DNA of 64,000 nucleotides. Source: Rhodospirillaceae bacterium. Lineage in GTDB: Bacteria > Pseudomonadota > Alphaproteobacteria > Rhodospirillales > UBA2165. The notes under the pieces were generated by a model. The model saw nothing but the letters and a program-made list of their open reading frames with translations, ran no database searches and was not told the DNA's origin. Numbering within the stretch: the stretch's first letter is position 1; each line of letters opens with the position of its first letter. The position numbers and the translations under genes are program-made. The DNA lies in assembly GCA_018674495.1 (NCBI GenBank), contig JABHAA010000119.1:1-64000 (forward strand). The letters are read 5' to 3'. This document shows positions 52,697 to 60,466 of this stretch, one piece after another.

Positions 52697-53914
52697 TCAA
52701 CTCCTATTCAAAATATAGACACCGTGGTTCTTGTCGGAAACATAGATATAGCCGCGTGCATCGACGACCACGTCTTCCGACTGGGGCGTCATGGTTTTGG
52801 GCAACAGCCCGCGCCTTGTCTCTGGCACCGGCGGCACGAAATAGGCGACCTCTTTCGGCAGGTGCGCGTCGGAAATATCAAAGATGCGCAGCCCGGCATT
52901 GAAGTAAGTCATATAAAGAAGATTATCGTCCTCCATCAGGTTGGGATGCCCCTGCCCCTGATGCTGGTTGTGGGGGCCGAAGCGGCCGCCGAATTCGCAG
53001 AAGTTCCGATAAGGCGCGCCGGGCGGTGGTTCCGGCAACGGCAGGGTGGAGACCAATCTCGGCGACGCCTCATCCGATATGTCGATGAGCCCGGCGAAAC
53101 AGAGCGGCTCGTCGCAGTTTTCACGGATCGCCTCGGAATTGGCGGCGATCAATTTTCGCTTTGGCAACGGCACGGCGGTATGGATGCCGAACAAAGATAC
53201 ATAGGGCGGCGAGACAGAAAATTGGCTGACCAATTGGGGCACGGTCACGTCGGATATATCAAGGACAACAATGCCTGAGCCGCCGTAAGGAAGATAAGCC
53301 CGATCATCGATAATATAGGCGCCGCCGTGCAAGGAGGTGTGGGGCGGCAGATCGCCGGCGTCATCGTCTTCGCGCTGACCGGGCACCCACCAGCGGGACA
53401 CCTCAGTGGGGTTTGCCGGATCATCTATATCGACGATCACATAAATATTGCCCGTATAGCCGGGCAGGCCCGCCGTTAGATGCACATAGCGACCGCCGTC
53501 ATAATAGTTGCGGTGGGTGCCGGTGCCGCCGGTGCTGTATTCACCGAGACGTTTGGGATATTCCGGGTCGGACACGTCCCAGATCCAGATGCCCTCGGCA
53601 AAGGGCTTGCTGTCATCCCCGCCCCAGCCCGGCGCGATGCGCTCCAGCCCGGTGATCATTTTGCCGCCCGCCACCTGCAACTGGATGGTCCAGGTGTTGG
53701 CCGGGCCTTCGAGGTAGCACACTTCGCGGGGCTGGCCGGGGTCGGTCACATCGGTGACGGTCCAGCCCTGATGCCAGAGATGCGCCACGTACAGATACCA
53801 GCGCCCGGCCACTTCCTGCAGCGCCAATTTGAAGGCCGGCTTGCCATCGAAATCGCAATAGCCGGCAATGTCGATGCCGCTCGCCCAGCTTGTCCCGCCT
53901 GGGAGCTTATCCAT
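52697..53914 (-). CDS. LVIVD-repeat beta-propeller protein
   Basis: The 405-residue protein is built of LVIVD-type blades: IWIWDVSDPEYPKRLGEY, NIYVIVDIDDPANPTEVSRW, IVVLDISDVTVPQLVSQF, AGLIDISDEASPRLVSTL, LRIFDISDAHLPKEVAYF. No signal peptide is apparent, although family members are often at the surface. Many His and Asp residues could bind metal. It lies between FAH and GFA genes. It may be a scaffold or an enzyme of unknown activity; this is the third propeller-type protein in the window. Confidence 0.85.
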   Translation of the reverse strand: MDKLPGGTSWASGIDIAGYCDFDGKPAFKLALQEVAGRWYLYVAHLWHQGWTVTDVTDPGQPREVCYLEGPANTWTIQLQVAGGKMITGLERIAPGWGGDDSKPFAEGIWIWDVSDPEYPKRLGEYSTGGTGTHRNYYDGGRYVHLTAGLPGYTGNIYVIVDIDDPANPTEVSRWWVPGQREDDDAGDLPPHTSLHGGAYIIDDRAYLPYGGSGIVVLDISDVTVPQLVSQFSVSPPYVSLFGIHTAVPLPKRKLIAANSEAIRENCDEPLCFAGLIDISDEASPRLVSTLPLPEPPPGAPYRNFCEFGGRFGPHNQHQGQGHPNLMEDDNLLYMTYFNAGLRIFDISDAHLPKEVAYFVPPVPETRRGLLPKTMTPQSEDVVVDARGYIYVSDKNHGVYILNRS

Positions 53915-53918
53915 TCGC

Positions 53919-54869
53919 TTATTCCTCGGCCGCGGCCTTAGCCTTGGCGATGGCGACCGCTTCCAGGTTGGTGGAGTTCTCGCCCATATAGACGCCGCGC
54001 TCCCATTCCCGCTTCAAGGGATCGGTGACAAACACCTCCATGGGCCCGATGCCCTCAACGTCAATGATGGCGTTGTCGCCGTCTTGCAGGGCGCCGAGGC
54101 CTTCGTGGTTGGTGCCGCAGGCGATGGTGTCGCCGGAATTCATGGTCATGATCATGGTCGCATATTCGATCAAGACCGGCACCGGATGCTCCATGTCGCT
54201 GGTATTGTAATCGTGGCGCAATTCGCCCGAACAGGTGAGCGTGACGTGCACATTATTGGGATCGGGTATTTCGTCGGCGGTAGTGATGCAGGGGCCCAAG
54301 GGCCCGAAGGTATCGAACGATTTGCCCATCCAGCTGCCGCGGCGCCAAGTGAAGCGGCCCTCGCCCCTGGCCGTCACATCGATCATCGATGTATAGCCGA
54401 ACACGGCGTCCCGCCAATCTTCCTTGGCGATGTTCTTGGCCGGGCCTTTTATGACAATGGCCAGTTCGGCCTCGTGCATGAAGATCCAAGGCTCGGTAAA
54501 TTCGGGTAGGACGACCGTATCGCCAGGGCCGATCACGGCATCCGGATTTTTAAGAAACATGTTGAGAGGCCTGGCCTCGCGATCCGCGTCATGCTCCCAG
54601 TAATTTCCGATGCAGCACAGCATCTTGCCCGGACGCGGCAGGGGCGGATGCAATTTAACCGCATCCATTCCTTCCGCCGCGCCATGGACGTTCAAATCTT
54701 CGAGGGTGCCTTTTAGCGCATCCCAGCCATCAATAATGCCGCGCATGGTGTCCATGGGCGTGGGCCCGGCGACGCTTTTGGTGGCTTCCTCAATGGATAC
54801 CACGCCGCGTGCCGTCAAAAGACCGGGTGTAATGGCGCCGCCGCCAACGCTGAATAGAACCAATTTCAT
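53919..54869 (-). CDS. fumarylacetoacetate hydrolase family protein
   Basis: This 316-residue enzyme is of the FAH family. The metal-binding and catalytic region is visible: CIGNYWEHDADRE, NPDAVIGPGDTVVLPE, HEAELAIVI with its two metal Glu residues, GYTSMIDVTARGEG and KSFDTFGPLGPCITT. Known activities are hydrolysis of fumarylpyruvate or acylpyruvates and decarboxylation of oxaloacetate. It is the first gene of the five-gene unit ending at PrpD and is divergent from the aldolase. Oxaloacetate or a 2-oxo acid from the LigJ path is a reasonable substrate. Confidence 0.9.
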   Translation of the reverse strand: MKLVLFSVGGGAITPGLLTARGVVSIEEATKSVAGPTPMDTMRGIIDGWDALKGTLEDLNVHGAAEGMDAVKLHPPLPRPGKMLCCIGNYWEHDADREARPLNMFLKNPDAVIGPGDTVVLPEFTEPWIFMHEAELAIVIKGPAKNIAKEDWRDAVFGYTSMIDVTARGEGRFTWRRGSWMGKSFDTFGPLGPCITTADEIPDPNNVHVTLTCSGELRHDYNTSDMEHPVPVLIEYATMIMTMNSGDTIACGTNHEGLGALQDGDNAIIDVEGIGPMEVFVTDPLKREWERGVYMGENSTNLEAVAIAKAKAAAEE

Positions 54870-54944
54870 CGCAACTCTCCCCTGTTTTCATTGCCATTAT
54901 TCTAAGCCGCGCGCGACCCATGAAAAAGTCTTGTTTTGGGGCGG

Positions 54945-54955
54945 ACCAAAATGGT
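54945..54955. promoter_or_regulatory. inverted repeat in the divergent FAH/aldolase promoter region
   Basis: ACCA, AAA, TGGT forms a short dyad in the 126-base gap between the two divergent starts. A further GGACCA occurs some 20 bases on. It is a weak candidate operator. Confidence 0.25.
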
Positions 54956-54995
54956 TATCTGGGACCACCAAAAACAGAGCATATAAGGGGAGGAT

Positions 54996-55859
54996 ATGAA
55001 CGATATTCCGCGCCTGAACGGCATCATCGCGGCCTTGGAAAACGGCGGCACGGCTTTTACCTCCTTCTCGCCTTGCGACATGGCCTCGGCCCAATATTTT
55101 TCGGCCAGCAAATATGACGGCGTTGTCTTCGAGATGGAACATAACCCGTGGGACATCACCGGGCTTCGCGACGGCTTGCAATATATGCTCGATCCCAAAC
55201 GCATCGCCGGGTCCGGTTCGGTGGCGCCCAATTGCACGCCCATCGTCCGCATTCCGCCCAACGGCGGCGAGATGAGCCAGTGGCACGCCAAGCAAGCCCT
55301 CGATATCGGCGTCTACGGCGTTGTCTGGCCGCATGTCAGCACAGTTGAACAAGCCTATAACGCGGTCGCCGCCTGCCGCTATCCCCGGCCCAAGACCGCC
55401 GAGCATTTCGAGCCCGAAGGCATCCGCGGCGATTCGCCCCGGCGCTGCGCGCGTTATTGGGGCATCGGCGATTCCGACTATTACGCGAAGGCCGACGTCT
55501 GGCCGCTGGTGCCGGATGGCGAGGTGTTGGTGATCCTTATGTGCGAAGACGTGGCAGCAGTGGAAAACCTGGACGAAATTTTGAAGCAGGTACCAGGCAT
55601 CGGCGTCATCCTCATCGGCGAGGGCGATCTCAGCCAGGAGCTGGGCTATCCCCGCCAGTACGAGCACCCCGTTGTAGTCGAGGCGATCACCGAGATTGTC
55701 GGCATCTGCAAAGACAACAACGTCGCCGTCGGCCACCCCCACGCCAACGCCAAAAACATGGATTGGATCGTCGAAATGGGCTTCCGCTTCATCATGTCCG
55801 GCCCGGAGCGCAAGACCCCCGGGCTCGACAAGGGCCGCGAACTGGCTGGCCGTAGCTGA
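54996..55859 (+). CDS. HpcH/HpaI aldolase/citrate lyase family protein
   Basis: A 287-residue class II aldolase of the HpcH/HpaI family. The sequences VVFEMEHNPWDI, GVYGVVWPHVSTVEQA, ICEDVAAVE-like LMCEDVAAVENLDEIL and LIGEGDLSQELG carry the metal Glu and Asp residues. Such enzymes cleave 4-hydroxy-2-oxo acids to pyruvate or oxaloacetate and an aldehyde or acid. Here it directly precedes ligJ, so it may replace LigK/ProA (an RraA-type protein) as the 4-carboxy-4-hydroxy-2-oxoadipate aldolase. GGGGAGGAT precedes the ATG. Confidence 0.87.
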   Translation: MNDIPRLNGIIAALENGGTAFTSFSPCDMASAQYFSASKYDGVVFEMEHNPWDITGLRDGLQYMLDPKRIAGSGSVAPNCTPIVRIPPNGGEMSQWHAKQALDIGVYGVVWPHVSTVEQAYNAVAACRYPRPKTAEHFEPEGIRGDSPRRCARYWGIGDSDYYAKADVWPLVPDGEVLVILMCEDVAAVENLDEILKQVPGIGVILIGEGDLSQELGYPRQYEHPVVVEAITEIVGICKDNNVAVGHPHANAKNMDWIVEMGFRFIMSGPERKTPGLDKGRELAGRS

Positions 55860-55882
55860 GTTTAAACTAAAGGATCAAATCT

Positions 55883-56884
55883 ATGATTATCGATTGCCAC
55901 GGCCATTTCACCCCCGCCCCCGACGCCCTTTGGGATTGGCGGGATAGCCAGATGAAGGCCTATAACGATACCAGCCTGCCCAGCCCAGATAAAATGCAGC
56001 TTCAGGTCAGCGACGATCAGGTGCGCGACAGCCTCGAAGGCGCGCAACTAAAATTGCAATCTGAGCGCGGCACGGATTTGACCATCTTTTCGCCGCGCGC
56101 GTCGGCCATGGGCCACCATGAAGGCGATGCGGCGGTGTCCGAGCTTTGGACCATGATCTCCAACGACATGATCCACCGGGCGGTGCAGCTTTACCCCGAT
56201 AATTTCGTCGGCGTCGGCCAGTTGCCGCAATCGCCGGGCGTTGATCCCAGAAACTGCATCCCCGAATTAGAGCGCATGGTGAACGAGCTTGGCTTTATCG
56301 GCTGCAACCTCAACCCGGACCCTTCGGGGGGCTATTGGACCGATCCGCCCATGTTCGATAAATGGTGGTACCCGGTCTATGAGAAAATGTGCGAGCTGGA
56401 CGTGCCCGCCATGATCCATGTGACCCGCTCGTGCAATCCCAACTTCCATTTCACCGGCTCCCATTACATCTGCGCCGATACAACGGTGTTCATGCAATTG
56501 GTGGAAAGCGATTTGTTCAAGGATTTCCCGGAGCTGAAATTCATCATCCCGCACGGCGGCGGCGCAGTGCCCTATCATTGGGGCCGCTACCGGGGCCTTG
56601 CCCAGGCCATGGACAAGCTGCTCGACGGCCATCTGATGAACAATGTCTTTTTCGATACCTGCGTCTATCACCAGCCGGGCATCGATTTGCTGACCAAGGT
56701 TATTCCGATCAAGAATATCCTGTTCGCTTCCGAAATGGTGGGCGCGGTGCGCGGTATCGATCCGGAAACCGGCTTCAACTTCGACGATACCAAGCGCTAT
56801 ATTGATGGCTCCACCACCTTGTCGGAGGCCGACAAACAAGCCATTTTCGAAGACAATACGCGCCGCGTATTTTCGCGTATGTAG
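55883..56884 (+). CDS. ligJ: 4-oxalomesaconate hydratase LigJ-like
   Basis: The 333-residue amidohydrolase matches LigJ closely in recollection: MIIDCHGHFTP with His6 and His8, SPRASAMGHH, IPELERMVNELGFIGCNLNP, CNPNFHFTGSHY, FIIPHGGGAVPYHWGR, FFDTCVYHQPGIDLL and SEMVGAVRGIDPETG. LigJ hydrates 4-oxalomesaconate to 4-carboxy-4-hydroxy-2-oxoadipate in protocatechuate and gallate breakdown. The upstream aldolase fits the next step, and LigU and LigI are encoded on the other strand 6-8 kb to the left. Confidence 0.9.
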   Translation: MIIDCHGHFTPAPDALWDWRDSQMKAYNDTSLPSPDKMQLQVSDDQVRDSLEGAQLKLQSERGTDLTIFSPRASAMGHHEGDAAVSELWTMISNDMIHRAVQLYPDNFVGVGQLPQSPGVDPRNCIPELERMVNELGFIGCNLNPDPSGGYWTDPPMFDKWWYPVYEKMCELDVPAMIHVTRSCNPNFHFTGSHYICADTTVFMQLVESDLFKDFPELKFIIPHGGGAVPYHWGRYRGLAQAMDKLLDGHLMNNVFFDTCVYHQPGIDLLTKVIPIKNILFASEMVGAVRGIDPETGFNFDDTKRYIDGSTTLSEADKQAIFEDNTRRVFSRM

Positions 56885-56902
56885 GCCAAAAAGGAGCCCG
56901 TC

Positions 56903-57277
56903 ATGAAACGAATTTTATTAATCGCCGTTGCATTGCTGTTCATCAGCTCCAACGCAATGGCAACCAACCACGAGATCAAACCTACAATGCCCAACTTGTC
57001 GGGCATCGGCGTCGGCAAAAAGCTCTACGACAAGAACTGTGCCGCCTGCCATGGCGCCAGCCTCAGAGGCACCAAGCAGGGCCCGACGTTTATGCACCGC
57101 ATCTATCATCCCGGGCACCATGCCGATGGCTCATTCTATATGGCGGTGAAACGCGGTGTCCGCCAGCACCATTGGAAGTTCGGCAACATGGAGCCGCTGA
57201 ACAAGGTGAACCAACGCATGGTTTCATCAATTGTGAAGTATGTTCGCTTCATGCAGAAACAAGCCGGAATATTTTAG
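56903..57277 (+). CDS. c-type cytochrome, single haem
   Basis: The 124-residue protein has a signal peptide of about 20 residues (hydrophobic AVALLFISSNAMA) and one haem motif CAACH at 46-50. The Met in FGNMEPLN is a likely sixth ligand. The mature part of about 104 residues fits a small periplasmic cytochrome c. It lies 18 bases after ligJ, in the same direction. That suggests electron transfer from a periplasmic oxidation linked to this pathway, or simply co-regulation. Confidence 0.88.
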   Translation: MKRILLIAVALLFISSNAMATNHEIKPTMPNLSGIGVGKKLYDKNCAACHGASLRGTKQGPTFMHRIYHPGHHADGSFYMAVKRGVRQHHWKFGNMEPLNKVNQRMVSSIVKYVRFMQKQAGIF

Positions 57278-57288
57278 GCATATTTGCC

Positions 57289-57924
57289 ATGCAGCAATTC
57301 AACCGCTTTAACCCCTCGCCCCGCTACCGGGAACTGATTGGCCTCTACCAGACCCTGCATGTGGAAGGCGATAAGCTGCACGATATCCCGGCAGAACAAA
57401 CCTTCGACGGCCAATCGCTGGTCGGCCATGTGGTGACCATTGCCCAGCTCGTTGCTGACTTCCGCGTTCAGACGGTGCTCGATTACGGCAGCGGCAAGGC
57501 GCAAGGTTATGACAATTGGAAAGGCAAGCGGAGCGGCGAGCCGGTCACCGGGCTAAAAGCCATCTGGGGGGTTGATGCGATCACCCTTTATGATCCGGGC
57601 TATGCGCCCAATTCGAAGCTGCCCACCGGCAAGTTCGATCTGGTGATCTGCACCGATGTGCTGGAGCATTGCCCGGAAGAAGACATCCCCTGGATCGTCG
57701 GCGAGATATTCGGGCTTTCCGAGCGCTTTGTTTTTTGCACCGTGGCCACATACCCGGCCAAGAAGCACCTGCCCAACGGCGAGAACGCGCATATTACCCT
57801 GAAGCCAACCGCCTGGTGGCAAGCGGTGTTCGACGAATCCTCCGGGCGCCATTTCAATCGCAGTTATAATCTTGTGGTGAAACACAAATCCGACGGCCGC
57901 GCCGACGTGGTCAAGAACTACTAG
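57289..57924 (+). CDS. class I SAM-dependent methyltransferase-like protein
   Basis: A 211-residue protein with a methyltransferase core: VLDYGSGKAQGYDNW is the SAM-binding motif I, and FDLVICTDVLEHCPEEDIPW is motif II with the usual ICTDVLEH. The substrate domain is short. The ATG at 57289 is 11 bases after the cytochrome stop; the longer frame upstream lies within the cytochrome gene. Many Rhodospirillales hypothetical proteins carry this core. It ends with a 14-base overlap with the convergent MFS gene. Confidence 0.8.
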   Translation: MQQFNRFNPSPRYRELIGLYQTLHVEGDKLHDIPAEQTFDGQSLVGHVVTIAQLVADFRVQTVLDYGSGKAQGYDNWKGKRSGEPVTGLKAIWGVDAITLYDPGYAPNSKLPTGKFDLVICTDVLEHCPEEDIPWIVGEIFGLSERFVFCTVATYPAKKHLPNGENAHITLKPTAWWQAVFDESSGRHFNRSYNLVVKHKSDGRADVVKNY

Positions 57925-59188
57925 GCTTTTCCATCAGCGATTTCACTTCGACGCGCCTCCGCACCATGATGGCGGCCGCGATGACGAAACAGACTACGGC
58001 GCCGGCCATTACCGGCGCCTGCAAGCCGAAGCTGGTGGAAAGCCCGCCGAAAACCAGAGCGCCGATGGCCGGCCCGCCACGGAACGTCAGGCTGTAAAGG
58101 CTCATGGCGCGGGCGCGCAACGATCCGGCGACCGCCGTCTGGATTAAAATCTGGCTGCCATTGCCGGACGTGGACATGGAAAACCCGAACATCGCCAAGG
58201 ACGCCAGGCCAACCAAGAATATATCGGTCGCGGCAAAAGCGAACACGAACACTGCATTGCCCATCAGCCCGACAAAAAATATCATCGTGGTGCCTTGCAC
58301 CCGGTTGCGGTTAGCCATCCACAGGCTGCCCAGCATGCCGCCGGCGCCGAACGCCGACATCAGCGCCCCCAGCCCTTCCGGGCCAAGGCTGAAGACATCG
58401 CCGGCAAAGCCGGGCATCAGTTCGGGCAAATGGCGGACGGATAACGATCCCACCATGGCCGCCGCCAGCACCGGCGCAATGCCCCGGTGTAGCGCCAGGT
58501 AGCGCACCGCTTCGAAAATATCGGCAATCAGACTTTGTGCAGGCCGGCCCCTATGTTCGTCCGTGTGTAGCTTCGTGCGGCACAATACCAGATAATGGGG
58601 GACGAACGCCGCCGCCGAGATGGCAAACGTCCAGCCGACGCCGATGCCGGCAATGGCGGCGCCGGCGATGGCCGGGCCGATAAAGGTGGCCGAGTTGAAG
58701 GACACCGCGTTGAGCCCGATGGCCCCGGACAAATCTTCCTTCGGCACCAGATTGGGGGCGATGGTCATGCGCGCCGGCGTCGCCATGGATTCCAAAATGC
58801 CGAGGGTGAAGGCAATCACGATGATCAGCCCGACCCCGGCCAGGCCCGCCAAGGTAAAGCCGGCGAGCACAAGCCCGGTCAGGAATTGGAGCGCTTGGGA
58901 GCGGCGCAACAAGCGCACCCGGTCCATGCGGTCGGCGATGGCGCCGGCGAACGGTGTCAAAATAATCGCCGGCAAGGCATAGGCCATGGCCACCGCACCC
59001 AGCCAGGCGCCGGACCGGGTCAGCTCCCAGGTCAGCCAGCCGATGCCGATACGCTGCATCCAAAAGCCGATAGTGTAGACCCAAGACGAGGTGATGAAGC
59101 GCGCATAGGCGCCATGGCGCATAACCCGCACCACACCCTGAGTACGAACGCGCGCACCCAGCCTTTGCAGGAAAGACGGCTCGGCCAA
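57911..59188 (-). CDS. MFS transporter (EntS-like MFS_3 family)
   Basis: The 425-residue protein has about twelve membrane helices and the loop AGAIADRMDRVRLLRRSQ typical of major facilitators, again of the MFS_3 type. It starts five bases after the LigJ-like amidohydrolase on the same strand, so the two form a transcription unit. An efflux or uptake role for an aromatic acid or intermediate is plausible. The substrate is unknown. Confidence 0.87.
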   Translation of the reverse strand: MAEPSFLQRLGARVRTQGVVRVMRHGAYARFITSSWVYTIGFWMQRIGIGWLTWELTRSGAWLGAVAMAYALPAIILTPFAGAIADRMDRVRLLRRSQALQFLTGLVLAGFTLAGLAGVGLIIVIAFTLGILESMATPARMTIAPNLVPKEDLSGAIGLNAVSFNSATFIGPAIAGAAIAGIGVGWTFAISAAAFVPHYLVLCRTKLHTDEHRGRPAQSLIADIFEAVRYLALHRGIAPVLAAAMVGSLSVRHLPELMPGFAGDVFSLGPEGLGALMSAFGAGGMLGSLWMANRNRVQGTTMIFFVGLMGNAVFVFAFAATDIFLVGLASLAMFGFSMSTSGNGSQILIQTAVAGSLRARAMSLYSLTFRGGPAIGALVFGGLSTSFGLQAPVMAGAVVCFVIAAAIMVRRRVEVKSLMEKPSSS

Positions 59189-59193
59189 AGGCG

Positions 59194-60255
59194 TTATTCG
59201 GCGGCCTTGTCGAGGCGGGATTTCACGTTCTTCAAGCCGAACACCTTGATTGCGTTCTTATAGAACAGCTTGTCCCGATCTTCGTCCGACAGCCAGTCGA
59301 TTTCATTGATGTGGGAGACCACGTCGTCATGCTTGCGGCCCGTAGCCGGGTTATCGACGGAACCGGTGCCCGGACATTCGGAGCCCAGCAGGCATTGATC
59401 GACGCCGACCACATCGATCAACAACTCAACCGCTTTCTGGGTATAGAGCGTGGTGTCGTAATAAAGCTTCTGCATCCGCTCAGAGAATAGCAGCACTTCG
59501 GGATTGCGGGCTTTGGCACGTAAAGTCGGCGCTTCAAAGCGACCGACCTGATACGGCATGGCGCCGCCGCCGTGGCTGACAATTATTTTGAGGTCCGGGA
59601 AATCCTTATAGACATCCGAATTGCAAAGCCCGAAGACCGCTGTGGTTTCCTCGTTGATGAAATGCAGCGTATAGGGTTCGCGCTCGACAGCCCTTGAGCC
59701 GACGCCGTGGATATGGCCGGGCACGTCCAACTCGCACAACTTTTCGTACAAAGGATACCAATAACGATCACCCATGGGCGGCGCCTTGGTGCCGTTATTC
59801 TCATACGGATCGGGATTGATCAGGCAGCCGCGCATGCCAAGCTCGTTCACGCAACGCTCCAACTCGGCTATGGCCATGTCGAGGGGCTCGCCGCAGGGCT
59901 GCGGCAGTCCCGCAACGCCAAAGAAATGATCGGGCAGCATGACGGTCTGCTGGTGGATGGCGTTGTTCACTTCTTCATGGAACCATTGCACGATGATGCT
60001 CGGTTTTTCCGAATGCATCATCTGGAACGGGCGCGGCGAGATGGCGTGCATGTCGTGATGCAGCAAATCCATGTACGGCAGATGGCCAAGCCCGAAGCTG
60101 GCGCCAGCCATTTCGCCCTGTAGCGCGACCATCATGGCTTCGTCGGAGATTTTCACCCCACCCCTGCCATGGCTGCCCCTGGAAGCCAGCAGCCCGGCCT
60201 TGTAGGCAGCCAGATCGACAGGTGCGCTGATATGTGAATGTGCATCGATAATCAT
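59194..60255 (-). CDS. LigJ-related amidohydrolase (second copy)
   Basis: This 353-residue amidohydrolase is a distant relative of the LigJ-like protein at 55.9 kb: MIIDAHSHIS with His6 and His8, AELERCVNELGMRGCLINPDP, GHIHGVGSRA, KIIVSHGGGAMPYQVGRF and GSECPGTGS. The Glu of LigJ's SEMVG is kept in SECPG. The differences in the substrate-side loops (for example ECPGTGS) suggest a different substrate, perhaps a 2-amino- or 2-hydroxy-muconate-type acid. It is divergent from the benzoate-CoA ligase gene. Confidence 0.88.
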   Translation of the reverse strand: MIIDAHSHISAPVDLAAYKAGLLASRGSHGRGGVKISDEAMMVALQGEMAGASFGLGHLPYMDLLHHDMHAISPRPFQMMHSEKPSIIVQWFHEEVNNAIHQQTVMLPDHFFGVAGLPQPCGEPLDMAIAELERCVNELGMRGCLINPDPYENNGTKAPPMGDRYWYPLYEKLCELDVPGHIHGVGSRAVEREPYTLHFINEETTAVFGLCNSDVYKDFPDLKIIVSHGGGAMPYQVGRFEAPTLRAKARNPEVLLFSERMQKLYYDTTLYTQKAVELLIDVVGVDQCLLGSECPGTGSVDNPATGRKHDDVVSHINEIDWLSDEDRDKLFYKNAIKVFGLKNVKSRLDKAAE

Positions 60256-60340
60256 TGGAACGTCTCCCTATACATTTGTTTGGTGCCGGATCCCGTTGAA
60301 CGAAACGCCAGCGATGTGGTGGTCGGTTATTCTTCTTCTG

Positions 60341-60353
60341 CCCATAGTATGGG
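60341..60353. promoter_or_regulatory. palindromic operator candidate in the divergent ligJ2/ligase region
   Basis: CCCATA-G-TATGGG is a perfect six-base palindrome around a central G, flanked by TG and ACA. It lies midway in the 211-base divergent region, a usual place for a shared regulator such as a LysR, GntR or MarR protein. The rest of 60256-60466 holds no gene that I can see. Confidence 0.4.
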
Positions 60354-60466
60354 ACATTTTTTCAGGTGGGAGAAGGTCAAATACCGGGGCTTGGCGTGCT
60401 TCAGCACCTTGACCTCAATTCATTTGATAGAGATCATATACGCCCGCAACCGGGGGTGATCCAATT

